Shown: positions 42,785 through 52,065 of the stretch, piece after piece
Numbering within the stretch: position 1 is the stretch's first letter
How the letters are laid out: each line of letters starts with the position of its first letter
From: Paenibacillus pasadenensis DSM 19293
Lineage (GTDB): Bacteria; Bacillota; Bacilli; Paenibacillales; Paenibacillaceae
Length of the DNA stretch: 64,000 nt
NCBI RefSeq assembly: GCF_000422485.1
Contig: NZ_KE383855.1
Location: 1 to 64,000 of the forward strand
Direction: 5' to 3'
Notes under the pieces: model-generated
Database searches by the model: none
The model's input: only the letters and a program-made list of their open reading frames with translations
What the model was told of the DNA's origin: nothing
Translations under genes and position numbers: made by a program

Positions 42785-44377
42785 ATGGAAAACCGTTCTC
42801 GAAAGTGGTGGGTTCTGATCATCGTCAGCCTGGCGGTGTTCATGGCCATGCTGGATCTCACCATCGTCAATGTCGCGCTGCCCGATATTCAACGAAGCTT
42901 CGCTTCCGATTTCTCGAGTTTGCAATGGGTGCTGAATGCTTATACGCTGGTTTATGCCGCCATGCTGCTGCCGATCTCCAAGCTGGGCGATGTCATAGGA
43001 CGCAAAAAAGTCTTTCTGATGGGACTCGGCTTGTTTGTCATCGGCTCCTTGGCCAGCGGACTCGCGCCCAGCGATGTCTGGCTGAACCTGTTCCGAGGGT
43101 TGCAAGGCATCGGCGGCGCGGCGATGATGTCCCTGTCGCTGACCATCGTCACCGCTTCTTTCCCCGACAGGCAAAGGGGACTCGCGCTCGGCATCTGGAG
43201 CAGCGTGGTCGGTCTGGCGATCTCCGCCGGACCGCTTATCGGCGGCGCTCTGGTGGACAGCTGGGGCTGGCGATCGATCTTCCTGATCAATCTTCCGTTC
43301 GGCATCGCGGCTATTTGGGCAGGAATGTATTTCATTCAGGAGAGCGCTCGGAACCGCAAGGGGAAGATCGACTATCTGGGCTTCGCCTTCAGCACGGCGA
43401 CGATCTTCACGATGGTGCTCGCCTTGATCCAGAAGGAAATGCACCCGGGTTATTCCTGGACAAACGGGCCTATCCTAGGCTTGTTCGGCGCATCGCTGCT
43501 CTTCTTCATCGCGTTTATCGTGACCGAGCGGAAAGTCGATCAGCCGATGATCGAATTGTCGATGTTCAAAAGCGCGTCGTTCAACGGCGCCAACATCGCG
43601 GCGTTCGCTTTGGGAGCGGGACTGTACGGGGGATTCACCTATCTCACGATTCTGATGCAGAATTATATGGGCTATTCCGCTTTTGAAACGGGAGCGAGGA
43701 TGCTCTTGATCAGCGGATTCACCTTGGTGCTGGGGCCGGCGGCCGGAGTCCTATCCGGAAAAATCGGCAACCGGTGGCTGATCAGCGGAGCGCTGCTGAT
43801 CGGGGCGATCGGAGTCCTTGTCATTCGCCAACGCATCCAGGTTCCGTTGGAATGGAGCCATCTTCTGGCGGGATTCATCCTTCTCGGCATCAGCAACGCT
43901 CTGGTCAATCCGCCCATCGCCAACGCCGCGATGAGCTCCGTCGACAAGAGCCAGGTCGGCATGGCGTCGGGCATGCTGAACGTCTTTCGGCAGGTCGGAC
44001 TGTCCTTCGGCGTGGTCCTGCTCGGGATCAAGCTGACAGAAGGATATCGCGAGTCGCTGGGCAAGCAGGTTGCGAAGCTTCCGGACATCGACGTAGAATC
44101 AAAGAACAAGCTGCTCGAGCGGCTTCAGGAAGCGGGAGCTTTTGCCGGATCGCATCTTTTCGACCGCGGGCAAGCGGGGGCATTCCAGGCCCTGCCTGCT
44201 TTCCAGGACGCGAAGCCGATCGTGTTCCATGCGTTCAACGCCGGCATGAAAGAAGCGAGCCTGCTCATGGCCGTCTTCCTGCTGATCGGAACGGCGGCGA
44301 GCGCAGTTTTGATCCGCAAGCCCTCGCAGCGCGAGCAGGCTTTTGGGGATAAGCAGGAATCAACCGGTCGATCCTAA
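42785..44377 (+). CDS. DHA2-type MFS drug efflux transporter
   Basis: The product is 530 aa with about 14 hydrophobic segments. DHA2 signatures: LDLTIVNVALPDIQ in the first helix, LGDVIGRKKVFLMGLGLFVIGSL, RGLQGIGGAAMM and WSSVVGLAISAGPLIGGAL (motif C). It is a proton-driven multidrug exporter of the EmrB/QacA group. It follows the ArsR gene by 65 bases, including a matching operator, so it is probably induced when ArsR lets go. Confidence 0.92.
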   Translation: MENRSRKWWVLIIVSLAVFMAMLDLTIVNVALPDIQRSFASDFSSLQWVLNAYTLVYAAMLLPISKLGDVIGRKKVFLMGLGLFVIGSLASGLAPSDVWLNLFRGLQGIGGAAMMSLSLTIVTASFPDRQRGLALGIWSSVVGLAISAGPLIGGALVDSWGWRSIFLINLPFGIAAIWAGMYFIQESARNRKGKIDYLGFAFSTATIFTMVLALIQKEMHPGYSWTNGPILGLFGASLLFFIAFIVTERKVDQPMIELSMFKSASFNGANIAAFALGAGLYGGFTYLTILMQNYMGYSAFETGARMLLISGFTLVLGPAAGVLSGKIGNRWLISGALLIGAIGVLVIRQRIQVPLEWSHLLAGFILLGISNALVNPPIANAAMSSVDKSQVGMASGMLNVFRQVGLSFGVVLLGIKLTEGYRESLGKQVAKLPDIDVESKNKLLERLQEAGAFAGSHLFDRGQAGAFQALPAFQDAKPIVFHAFNAGMKEASLLMAVFLLIGTAASAVLIRKPSQREQAFGDKQESTGRS

Positions 44378-44410
44378 CGCCTTGGTCAATCAGAATGGGA
44401 GGATATGTAC

Positions 44411-45013
44411 ATGACGCCTTATGAAAGAATGCACTCCGGCGGGCTCTACAACAGCGGGAACGAGGAGCTGCTGAGCGAGCAGCGCGAATGTCTGGAGCGG
44501 CTCTATGACTTCAATGCGACGCGTCCATCCGAGGGGGAGAAGCGCGCGCAGCTGATGAAGCGGATGTTCGCCGAGCTGGGCGAGGGCTGCTACATCGAGC
44601 CGCCGTTCCACGCCAACTGGGGCGGCAGGCACGTCCATTTCGGGAAGGGCGTCTATGCCAACTTCAACCTGACGATGGTGGACGACACCCATATCTATGT
44701 CGGAGATCACACGATGTTCGGTCCCAATGTCACGGTAGCGACGGCAGGCCATCCCATCGTGCCCCATCTTCGGGAGCAGGTGAGCCAGTTCAACCTGCCG
44801 GTCCGCATCGGCCGGAACGTGTGGGTCGGCGCCGGCGCGGTCATCCTCCCGGGAGTCGCGATCGGCGACAACACCGTCATCGGCGCCGGCAGCATCGTGA
44901 CGAAGGACATCCCGGCGAACGTCGTTGCCGTCGGCAATCCGTGCCGCGTGCTCCGGGAGATCAACGACCGCGACAAGGAATTTTATTACAAGGACCGGAA
45001 GATCGACGCCTAG
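44411..45013 (+). CDS. maltose/galactoside-type O-acetyltransferase
   Basis: GGAGGATATGTAC favours ATG 44411 over the one at 44405. The 200-aa product has the N-terminal Mac domain (MTPYERMHSGGLYNSGNEEL) and a left-handed beta-helix of hexapeptide repeats. The catalytic His region is AGHPIV, and the acetyl-CoA site IGRNVWVGAGAVILPGVAIG. It acetylates sugar hydroxyls. It is close behind the pump gene and before a nitroreductase. Confidence 0.9.
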   Translation: MTPYERMHSGGLYNSGNEELLSEQRECLERLYDFNATRPSEGEKRAQLMKRMFAELGEGCYIEPPFHANWGGRHVHFGKGVYANFNLTMVDDTHIYVGDHTMFGPNVTVATAGHPIVPHLREQVSQFNLPVRIGRNVWVGAGAVILPGVAIGDNTVIGAGSIVTKDIPANVVAVGNPCRVLREINDRDKEFYYKDRKIDA

Positions 45014-45057
45014 TGTGAGCCAGGCCGGAGGAAGACCCTATTAGGAGAGTGGATGCA

Positions 45058-45837
45058 ATGGAATTCAGCGACGTCCTGCACGGACACCGATCGATCCGCC
45101 AGTATCAAGACCGCGAGGTGAGCCCGGAGCTGCTCGAGCAGATTCTGGACGCCGGCATCCGAGCCTCGTCCAGCGGCAACATGCAGTCCTATTCCATCAT
45201 CGTCACGCGGGACAAGGAGCTGAGGCAGAAGCTGTACGCCGCCCACATGGAGCAGTCCATGGTCGTGGACGCCCCGGTGCTGCTGACCTTCTGCGCGGAT
45301 TTCAACCGGATGCGGAAATGGCTGGCGATGAACGATGCGCCCGTCCATTTCGACAACTTCATGAGCTTCATGATCGGCGCCATCGACGCCACTCTGGCTT
45401 CGCAGAACTGTGCGCTGGCTGCGGAAAATGCCGGCCTCGGCCTCTGCTACATGGGCTCGACGCTGGCCAACTGCGACCAGATCGGCGAGCTGCTGAACCT
45501 CCCGCCGAATGTCGTGCCCGTCGTCGGGTACTCGCTGGGCTACCCGGCCGAGGATCCCGCCCGCCGCGACCGGCTGCCCCGGCATGGTCTCGTCCATGAC
45601 GAGCAGTACCGGGACTACTCCGACGAGGACATCGTGGAGATTTACCGCGAGCGCAACGAAAAGGGCTGGAAGCGCTACATGGACGTTCCGAGCCTGAAGC
45701 GGATGACCGAGGAGATGGGACTGGAGAATCTCGCCCAGATCTACACCCGCGCGAAGTATACGAAGGAATCCCATTTGGAGTTTTCCCGGACAGTGCTGGA
45801 TTACCTGGAGAAGCAGAACTTCATGAATCATCGGTAG
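45058..45837 (+). CDS. nitroreductase-family NAD(P)H oxidoreductase
   Basis: TTAGGAGAGTGGATGCA precedes ATG 45058. The 259-aa product matches the NfrA-like FMN-dependent group: HRSIRQYQDREVSPELLEQILDAGIRASSSGNMQSYSIIVTRD (FMN phosphate contacts), then AAENAGLGLCYMGS and VVPVVGYSLGYPAED. It transfers two electrons from NAD(P)H to quinones or nitro groups. It stands in the detoxification-like neighbourhood after the efflux pump. Confidence 0.9.
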   Translation: MEFSDVLHGHRSIRQYQDREVSPELLEQILDAGIRASSSGNMQSYSIIVTRDKELRQKLYAAHMEQSMVVDAPVLLTFCADFNRMRKWLAMNDAPVHFDNFMSFMIGAIDATLASQNCALAAENAGLGLCYMGSTLANCDQIGELLNLPPNVVPVVGYSLGYPAEDPARRDRLPRHGLVHDEQYRDYSDEDIVEIYRERNEKGWKRYMDVPSLKRMTEEMGLENLAQIYTRAKYTKESHLEFSRTVLDYLEKQNFMNHR

Positions 45838-45971
45838 GACGGCGCACGCCGGGCTGGAACTCGGAATCTCGCATGATGCCGTCCTCCCGGCATGGCGGGC
45901 GCTCGATTCCGGCCTTCCTTTTCGACGCATATCTATGCAGAAACGGGGAGTCGGTGGTATAGTGCTTATAT

Positions 45972-45983
45972 AGTTAATTAACT
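45972..45983. promoter_or_regulatory. palindrome upstream of the ROK regulator
   Basis: AGTTAATTAACT is a perfect 12-bp palindrome, and with the following ACTAACTT forms a larger dyad (GTTA...TAAC). It is 26 bases before the ROK repressor gene and is a candidate autoregulatory operator. Confidence 0.5.
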
Positions 45984-46008
45984 TTACTAACTTAAAAGGA
46001 GGCTTAAG

Positions 46009-47175
46009 ATGGCATACACTCCACAGTCGATGCGCACATCCAACGACAACGTCATTCTCGACGCTGTCATGGAGCGAGGAAGCCTGTCGCGCGCGGACAT
46101 CAGCCGGTATACCGGGCTCAGCAAGCCTACGGTATCCGCTGCGGTCGAGCGTCTTATCGCTCGCCGGCTCGCGGTGGAGACGGGCCAGGCGGACAATGCG
46201 CAAGGCCGGAAAGCGACGCTTGTCAGCTTCAACGAGCGGGGGCATTACACCTGCGGCATCGACCTTGGAGCGACCCGGATCCGGATCGCCTTGTGCGATC
46301 TTAGCGGCAGGCTCCTCGGGTACGATGCCTGTCCGATGCCGGCGGACGCGACCGGCGAGGAGGCGCTCGCGCTCCTCAAGAGCAGGGCCGATTACCTGCT
46401 GTCCCTGAACGAAGTGACGTGGCAGCAGCTCAAGCATATTTGCGTCGGCGTGCCGGCAGTCGTGCTGCCGGACACAAGTCAGATCTCGCGCATCGTTGCG
46501 CCGCTCGCCGGTCTGCAGGAGTCGTTCGCTCTCGAATCGCTATCTGCGATATTCCCGTGCGAGGTCACGATCGAGAATGACGTCAATCTGGCCGCGCTCG
46601 GAGAACAAAAGCAAGGAGCCGCGCAGGGCGTGGGTCAATTTGCCTTTTTTTCGATCGGTGCGGGCACGGGCGGCGGGATCGTCGTTGACGGGCGCCTGTT
46701 GAAAGGCCATGACGGGCAAGCCGGCGAGTTCGCCGAGATGCTGCTGCCCGATGGCTCGCGGCTGGAGACGGCGTTGTCCGCGCAGGGCTTGATGACGCTC
46801 GCGGCGCGCGTGCTCGGCGAGCGGGACGACGAGGAAGCAAAGGCGCTTGCCCTTCATTTGTCGCCCGAAAAGCTGTTCTCGGCAGCAAGGCGAGGGGAAG
46901 CGGCGGCAGTGGAAACATTGGAGGCCTACGGCCGCCTGATCGCTTGGGCCGTTCATAATTTATGCGCCGTGCTGGCTCCTGAGATGGTCGTGCTTGGCGG
47001 CGGTATCGGGGGCAGGGGCGATCTGCTGCTGCCGATCTTGCATCGCCATCAGGCGGAGGGGCTGGCGAGGGGAACGAGGCTGGTCGCCTCCGGGCTGGGC
47101 GATCGGGCGGTCGTTATTGGCGCGTCGCTCTTGGCGCGGGAACGAGCGGTTGAATCGCTTCGTCTGGAGTTGTAA
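46009..47175 (+). CDS. ROK-family sugar repressor (NagC/XylR type)
   Basis: The 388-aa product has an N-terminal winged HTH (SLSRADISRYTGLSKPTVSAAVERLI) and a sugar-kinase-like ROK domain (CGIDLGATRIRIALCDL ... ENDVNLAALGE ... GAGTGGGIVVDG). The usual zinc motif CxCGxxGCxE after the H-motif is absent (GQAGEFAEMLLPDGSRLETAL). AAAAGGAGG precedes the ATG. It probably represses the sugar locus downstream until a sugar binds. Confidence 0.9.
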   Translation: MAYTPQSMRTSNDNVILDAVMERGSLSRADISRYTGLSKPTVSAAVERLIARRLAVETGQADNAQGRKATLVSFNERGHYTCGIDLGATRIRIALCDLSGRLLGYDACPMPADATGEEALALLKSRADYLLSLNEVTWQQLKHICVGVPAVVLPDTSQISRIVAPLAGLQESFALESLSAIFPCEVTIENDVNLAALGEQKQGAAQGVGQFAFFSIGAGTGGGIVVDGRLLKGHDGQAGEFAEMLLPDGSRLETALSAQGLMTLAARVLGERDDEEAKALALHLSPEKLFSAARRGEAAAVETLEAYGRLIAWAVHNLCAVLAPEMVVLGGGIGGRGDLLLPILHRHQAEGLARGTRLVASGLGDRAVVIGASLLARERAVESLRLEL

Positions 47176-47200
47176 TCGAACTAAGGGGGGAGGGCGATCC

Positions 47201-48220
47201 ATGAGTACATTGGGCAAGGGAACGTTGGGGCAGGCAGAGGGGGAATGGCTTGCCGGCATCGATGTTGGAGGGACGAAGACGCTGATGATGCTGTCTCCGA
47301 TCGCTTCCGGGGGGCCGACGATTCAACGCAAGATCGGAACCCGTACGAGCGGCTCGCCGGCGGAATTCATCGATTGGCTGTTCGCGGAATTAAAGCAGTT
47401 CGGAGAGGATTCGGGCATTCCCTATGCGCGCTTGGTCGGGGTCGGCATCGGATTCCCGGGCATCATCCAGGATGCGCGAGGCATCCTGCTGAACGCGCCG
47501 GCATTCCATTGGCCGCAGCTGGATATCCGGCCGCTGATACGCAAAGTCTACGCCGGCCGGATCTATCTGGACAATGACGTCAATCTGGCGGCGATCGGCG
47601 AGCATGCCGAAGGAGCGGCGCAGGGCTGCGACGACTTCGCGATGATCACGGTAGGGACGGGCATCGGCTGCGCGCTGTTTTTAGACGGCCGCCTATACGG
47701 CGGACACGAGGGCGGGGCGGGCGAGATCGGGCATCTGATCGTCGGCGATGCCGGACTCGAAGGCCGCGCAGGCTCCGATCCGAACGAGTTCGGCGTGCTC
47801 GAGCAGATGGCTTCGGGTACAGGCATAGCGCTTCAGGCCCGCAGGAGATTCTCCGAGCATGACGCCGATCCCTCTTCGGCTGTGCTCGAGCTGGCCGGGG
47901 GCGACCAGGCGCGCATCGAGGCCAGGCATGTGCTGGAGGCCGCCAAGGACGATGACCCTGAAGCCCTTCGCGTCATGGACAGGGCGCTAGGCTATATGGC
48001 CCGCTGCATCGCGAATATTGTCGGCCTGCTCAATCCGGCGTTGGTCATCCTCGGCGGAGGCGTGGCGGCCGCCGACCCGGATTATTATCTCGGCGGCATT
48101 GCCGAGCGGCTCGCCGGGCTTACGGCTGTGCCGGTAGCGCTCGCGCCTGCCCGCCTTGGCAACGAGGCTGGCGCAACGGGCGCGCTCGTCGCCGTCCGAG
48201 CCAAGCTGTCTGCACGCTGA
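47201..48220 (+). CDS. ROK-family sugar kinase
   Basis: The ATG at 47201 follows AAGGGGGGAGGG; longer frames lie in the regulator. The 339-aa product has the phosphate motif IDVGGTKTLMML, the catalytic Asp in LDNDVNLAAIGEH, and ITVGTGIGCALFLDGRL. HEGGAGEIGHLIV is present, but the zinc motif CxCGxxGCxE is replaced by EGRAGSDPNEFGVLEQ without Cys. It should phosphorylate a hexose with ATP. It follows the ROK regulator directly. Confidence 0.85.
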   Translation: MSTLGKGTLGQAEGEWLAGIDVGGTKTLMMLSPIASGGPTIQRKIGTRTSGSPAEFIDWLFAELKQFGEDSGIPYARLVGVGIGFPGIIQDARGILLNAPAFHWPQLDIRPLIRKVYAGRIYLDNDVNLAAIGEHAEGAAQGCDDFAMITVGTGIGCALFLDGRLYGGHEGGAGEIGHLIVGDAGLEGRAGSDPNEFGVLEQMASGTGIALQARRRFSEHDADPSSAVLELAGGDQARIEARHVLEAAKDDDPEALRVMDRALGYMARCIANIVGLLNPALVILGGGVAAADPDYYLGGIAERLAGLTAVPVALAPARLGNEAGATGALVAVRAKLSAR

Positions 48221-48278
48221 TTGACCGGCGCGCTAGCAAGAGCCGGATTCTGAGCCAACGGATGGAGTGGAGTTTAGG

Positions 48279-49490
48279 ATGGGAAGCCTGCTAGCACCGG
48301 CTCGCCAAACAAAGATACGAGCCGATAAAAAAGCCAGAATCGTCTTGCTCAAGCTTCAGGGACTTTATCTGTTCATGGGGCTGGCCGGAGGGATCTTCAA
48401 CCCTTACGTGAATCCACTACTCGTGAAACAGGGCTTTTCGAGCCAAGAAACCGGCCTCGTCATGGCCTTCGGCACACTCGTTTCGATTGTGCTGCAGCCG
48501 GCATGGGGGATGCTGGCGGACCGGTTCAAAATGACGCGATCGATTCTGATCGTCAGTCTTCTTGTCCCTTCGTTCGCCGCTTATTTCTATAATATCAAGT
48601 TGTATCTCTTCCTTATATTCATTTATACTCTTTGCACGATATTTCAAGTGACGCAGTATCCGGTAGCGGATTCCTATGCCGTAACCGCCGCGCGGGAAGC
48701 CCGCACCTCCTACGGCGTCATTCGGTTATTCGGAAGCATCGGCACCGGAGTAGGCGGTTATGCAGCGGGTCTGTATTTGTCGCAGTTCTCGATCCATATG
48801 CTGTGGCTGCCCTTTCTGGCGTTCAACGCGCTCAGCGCCGTTCTGGCCGCTGCGCTTCCGAGCCGGACCGACGTATCCGGGAGCTCGACCGCTTTTACCG
48901 CCGGACTGTGGGAGCTGCTTCGCAACCGGTCGTTTGCTTTGTTTTTGCTGGGCTGCTTTCTGGTCAATCAGACGCTTACCGCGTTCAATTCCTTTTTTGT
49001 CCTGTCCTTTCAGGCTGTGGGAGGCTCCTACGCGCTGACCGGCATCGGTCTGCTTCTCGCCTCGACGACGAACGTGCCCTCGATGCTGATGGCTTCATCC
49101 GTGCTGAGGAAGTGGGGATTCGAGCGTACGCTGCTTATCGCCTCGGTTGCGTATATGCTGCGTTGGGGAATTCAGTGGATATGGCCGACTCCCGGGGTGA
49201 TGATCGGCGTGCAGGTGCTGCACGGCTTGTCCTTCGGCTTGTTCTATATCGCGGCGGTCGAGTACGTAGCCGCGATGACGAGCGCGGAGTCGCAAGCGAC
49301 CGGGCAGAGCTTGTTCAATATGGTGTTCATGGGTCTTGGCGGCATTATAGGGAACATGCTGAACGGCTATCTGATGGACGCGGGAGGTCCGACGGCGATG
49401 TTCCTTGCCTGTACGATCAGCGCAGGGCTTGGCTCAGCCGTGTTGCATGCCGTCAGCAGGCGCGCGCGACGCAGCGGAGCGTACAGCTAG
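48279..49490 (+). CDS. MFS transporter
   Basis: About 403 aa from ATG 48279 (GGAG ahead), with 12 hydrophobic segments and typical MFS loops (GMLADRFKMTRS). The N-terminal GGIFNPYVNPLLVKQGFSSQETGLVMAF resembles the LacY/nucleoside-symporter-like (MFS_1_like) group. It lies inside the sugar locus, so it may take up or export a sugar. The substrate is unknown. Confidence 0.85.
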   Translation: MGSLLAPARQTKIRADKKARIVLLKLQGLYLFMGLAGGIFNPYVNPLLVKQGFSSQETGLVMAFGTLVSIVLQPAWGMLADRFKMTRSILIVSLLVPSFAAYFYNIKLYLFLIFIYTLCTIFQVTQYPVADSYAVTAAREARTSYGVIRLFGSIGTGVGGYAAGLYLSQFSIHMLWLPFLAFNALSAVLAAALPSRTDVSGSSTAFTAGLWELLRNRSFALFLLGCFLVNQTLTAFNSFFVLSFQAVGGSYALTGIGLLLASTTNVPSMLMASSVLRKWGFERTLLIASVAYMLRWGIQWIWPTPGVMIGVQVLHGLSFGLFYIAAVEYVAAMTSAESQATGQSLFNMVFMGLGGIIGNMLNGYLMDAGGPTAMFLACTISAGLGSAVLHAVSRRARRSGAYS

Positions 49491-49517
49491 AGGATCGCGG
49501 AGGGAGGAGAGTTGAAG

Positions 49518-51743
49518 TTGAACATGAAGCGGAATTGGTACGCCCGGATGCTCTATTCGTATTTCCCTCTGTTCCTGCTGACCATCTCCGTCCTCGTCTT
49601 CCTGACTTTCTTGATTGTGAACGAGCTCTCGCGCAAGGAAACGCAAAAGGCCGATCTTGTTTCTACCCGCTATATCGCAGACACGATCGACCGGACGTTG
49701 GGCGATATCGAGCTGCGGCTGCTCGAAGAGATCGCTTCGGCCAAGCTGTACAATGATTTTCTCGAGCCGGGACCGGAGCAGCAGACCATTTCGTTTATCT
49801 ATGATGCGGCAAGCGGACTTCGGAAAATGGTCGACCGTCAGGACAAGATCGCTTCGGTCTATCTCTATCGGGCCGCCGATTCCGAGGTGCTGACTACGAG
49901 AGGGATGACGTCGCTGATGGGCTTTGGAGACGCGGAGTACATCACCGAGTCTCTTCAGCGCCGCGGCGAGACCGGTTGGAGCGCCCCTCGCGACTACAAG
50001 GAAAGGTCGAGCGATTCGGCCGAAAAGGTCATCAGCATGAACAAGTGGCTGCCGTTGCCGTTCGGAGGGGAGGGGCTGCTCGTCGTCTCCGTGCGCATGT
50101 ATGCGATTGAGCAGCAGATCGACAGCATGACGAATGATCAGCTGTCGTTCCTGAGACTATGGGATGATGAGCGCAATCTGCTGTACGTGGCCCACGGGCG
50201 CGAAGGCCTCAAGGGCCACACCTTGAACCGGCTCCGTTCCGAGAAGAGCGGGTGGACGTTCGAGAGCGGCATTCAATCCGGACAACTGTATGCTTGGGTA
50301 TCGCTGATCTCTTATGTCTGGATCGGAATCGGCCTGCTGACCATCGTCGGCGCCATCATCGGCCTGCTCTACATCACGAAACGCAACTATCGCCCGATCC
50401 AGCTGATCCTGAACCGGATCCAGTCGATGCAGCTGCGCCCGGACGAGAACGAAGCCGCATCGTCCGTCAAGGACGAGCTGATGATCATCGATCGGGCGCT
50501 GGAGCGACTGATCTCGCAGACTGTCGACTACGAGCAGCGGCATCATGAGAATCTGCTCGTCCAGCGCAGGCAGCTGCTGCTTGATATCGTGGAGAGCGGG
50601 GAATCCAATTCGGCGCGAGCACGGCTGGGCCAGCTGATGCCGCTCGAAGAAGCGTACCTGGAGCCGCGCAGCCTGACGGTCATGATCGCCGAGTTGAACG
50701 GCGACGATCTGAAGCCGGATCAAAGCTTGTTGAAGCTGGCCATCATGAACGTCGTGAGCGAGATGGCGAACGGCGAGCAGATGGGCGGTTGGGCGGAATG
50801 GTTCAGCGGTCGGCGTCTCGTCGCCGCTATCGCTTCCGTCAACGAGGAGGCGCCCAGTCGGGAGAAGCTGTCGGAGCTGGCGAGGCAAGTGCGCGAATGG
50901 ATTATCGAGCACTTCGGACTCTCGTTCACAGTGGCCGTCGGCCATACGGCTCCGAGCTGGGATGGCGCGGCCGGCTCCTACGCCGATGCGAATTCCGCCT
51001 TGCAGCGCAAGCTCACGACCGGTCGAGACATCCTGCTGATCGAGCGGATGCCCGGGGGCTCGGAGCTGCACGCGCATCCGTACCTGCAGCTGTTCGCGGA
51101 TTTCGTCCGCGAATTCCGCTTGACGAGCGATAGCTGGCGGGAGCGGCTTGATGAGCTGTTCGCGGCGTTCGGCTCCGACCAGCTGAGGGATACCGAGATC
51201 CGCATGCTGCTGCAGGCGCTGATCCAGATGCTGGCCCGCGAATTCGGCGACCTGTCCGAGCGCCTGCACAGCCAGTTTGCCAAGGAAGTTCTCGCCCGTA
51301 TGCTTGGAGAGATTCAACGGGCGGCGACGATGGCCGATGTGCAGGCTATTCTTCAGGAGTGGCTGAAGGAAGTGTACCGCAATTATGTGGCCATCAACGA
51401 GATGAAGAGCCACCGAGCGATGATCAGCGAAATGAGGACTTATATCGAAGAGAACTTCGATAACCCGGATTTATCGCTGAAGAGCCTTAGCGATCGGTTT
51501 CAGATTTCCGGCAAGTATGCCAGCTATCTGTTTAAGGAAGAATACAACATGAAGTTCGTGGACTTCCTTCTCCAACTGCGCGTCGAGCGGGCGTGCCGGC
51601 TGCTCGTAACGACCGACTGGACAGTGCAGGACATCGCGCTGAAGGTCGGCTATGCCAACTCGATTTCCTTTGGCCGCGTGTTCAAGCGGGTTACGGGAGT
51701 TACTCCCGGCGAATATCGCAAGAAGAAAGGACGGAGCGAATAA
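49518..51743 (+). CDS. membrane-bound AraC-family sensor-regulator
   Basis: The start is TTG at 49518 (GGGAGGAG 8 bases ahead); TTG 49512 and ATG 49524 are other options. The N-terminus has a membrane anchor (YFPLFLLTISVLVFLTFLIV), an extracellular sensor region of about 230 aa, and a second membrane span (VWIGIGLLTIVGAIIGLLYI). The C-terminal 100 aa form the AraC DNA-binding domain (DLSLKSLSDRF...WTVQDIALKVGYANSISFGRVFK). This type typically senses a glycan and activates the adjacent transporter operon, here starting at 52066. Confidence 0.9.
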   Translation: MNMKRNWYARMLYSYFPLFLLTISVLVFLTFLIVNELSRKETQKADLVSTRYIADTIDRTLGDIELRLLEEIASAKLYNDFLEPGPEQQTISFIYDAASGLRKMVDRQDKIASVYLYRAADSEVLTTRGMTSLMGFGDAEYITESLQRRGETGWSAPRDYKERSSDSAEKVISMNKWLPLPFGGEGLLVVSVRMYAIEQQIDSMTNDQLSFLRLWDDERNLLYVAHGREGLKGHTLNRLRSEKSGWTFESGIQSGQLYAWVSLISYVWIGIGLLTIVGAIIGLLYITKRNYRPIQLILNRIQSMQLRPDENEAASSVKDELMIIDRALERLISQTVDYEQRHHENLLVQRRQLLLDIVESGESNSARARLGQLMPLEEAYLEPRSLTVMIAELNGDDLKPDQSLLKLAIMNVVSEMANGEQMGGWAEWFSGRRLVAAIASVNEEAPSREKLSELARQVREWIIEHFGLSFTVAVGHTAPSWDGAAGSYADANSALQRKLTTGRDILLIERMPGGSELHAHPYLQLFADFVREFRLTSDSWRERLDELFAAFGSDQLRDTEIRMLLQALIQMLAREFGDLSERLHSQFAKEVLARMLGEIQRAATMADVQAILQEWLKEVYRNYVAINEMKSHRAMISEMRTYIEENFDNPDLSLKSLSDRFQISGKYASYLFKEEYNMKFVDFLLQLRVERACRLLVTTDWTVQDIALKVGYANSISFGRVFKRVTGVTPGEYRKKKGRSE

Positions 51744-51778
51744 ACCGAATGTCGTTCGTCCCGGCTGCGCAGCGCCCA

Positions 51779-51802
51779 GCCGCCCGTGAGGGCGGTTTTT
51801 TT
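51779..51802 (+). terminator. terminator after the AraC sensor gene
   Basis: GCCGCCC-gtga-GGGCGG followed by TTTTTTT. Confidence 0.88.
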
Positions 51803-51867
51803 GCGTACCGGCAAGGAAATCAGGACAGCTCAGCTTGAGCTTTCCCGATGACTTTCCCGATGAATGG

Positions 51868-51988
51868 ATATGAAAATCGTTTAAGGCTTCGCGATTCCTG
51901 TTTATATGTTAGGTTTTATAACCATTTCCTCCGATGAAAAGCCATATGAAAATCGTTTATTGAGCAAACAAAAAAAGAGATGTAATAA
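51868..51988 (+). promoter_or_regulatory. AraC-type direct repeats abutting a promoter
   Basis: ATATGAAAATCGTTTA occurs at 51868-51883 and 51944-51959, 76 bases apart. The second copy touches a promoter: TTGAGC (51960-51965), 17-base spacer, TAATAA (51983-51988). The rest of 51803-52065 holds no gene. Confidence 0.65.
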
Positions 51989-52065
51989 TTAGTGACATCC
52001 CGAGGCGCCGCTAGGCGGAGCTTGCGGGAGACGACTATCCATAGCAGGAGAGGGGAAGAGTCAAG

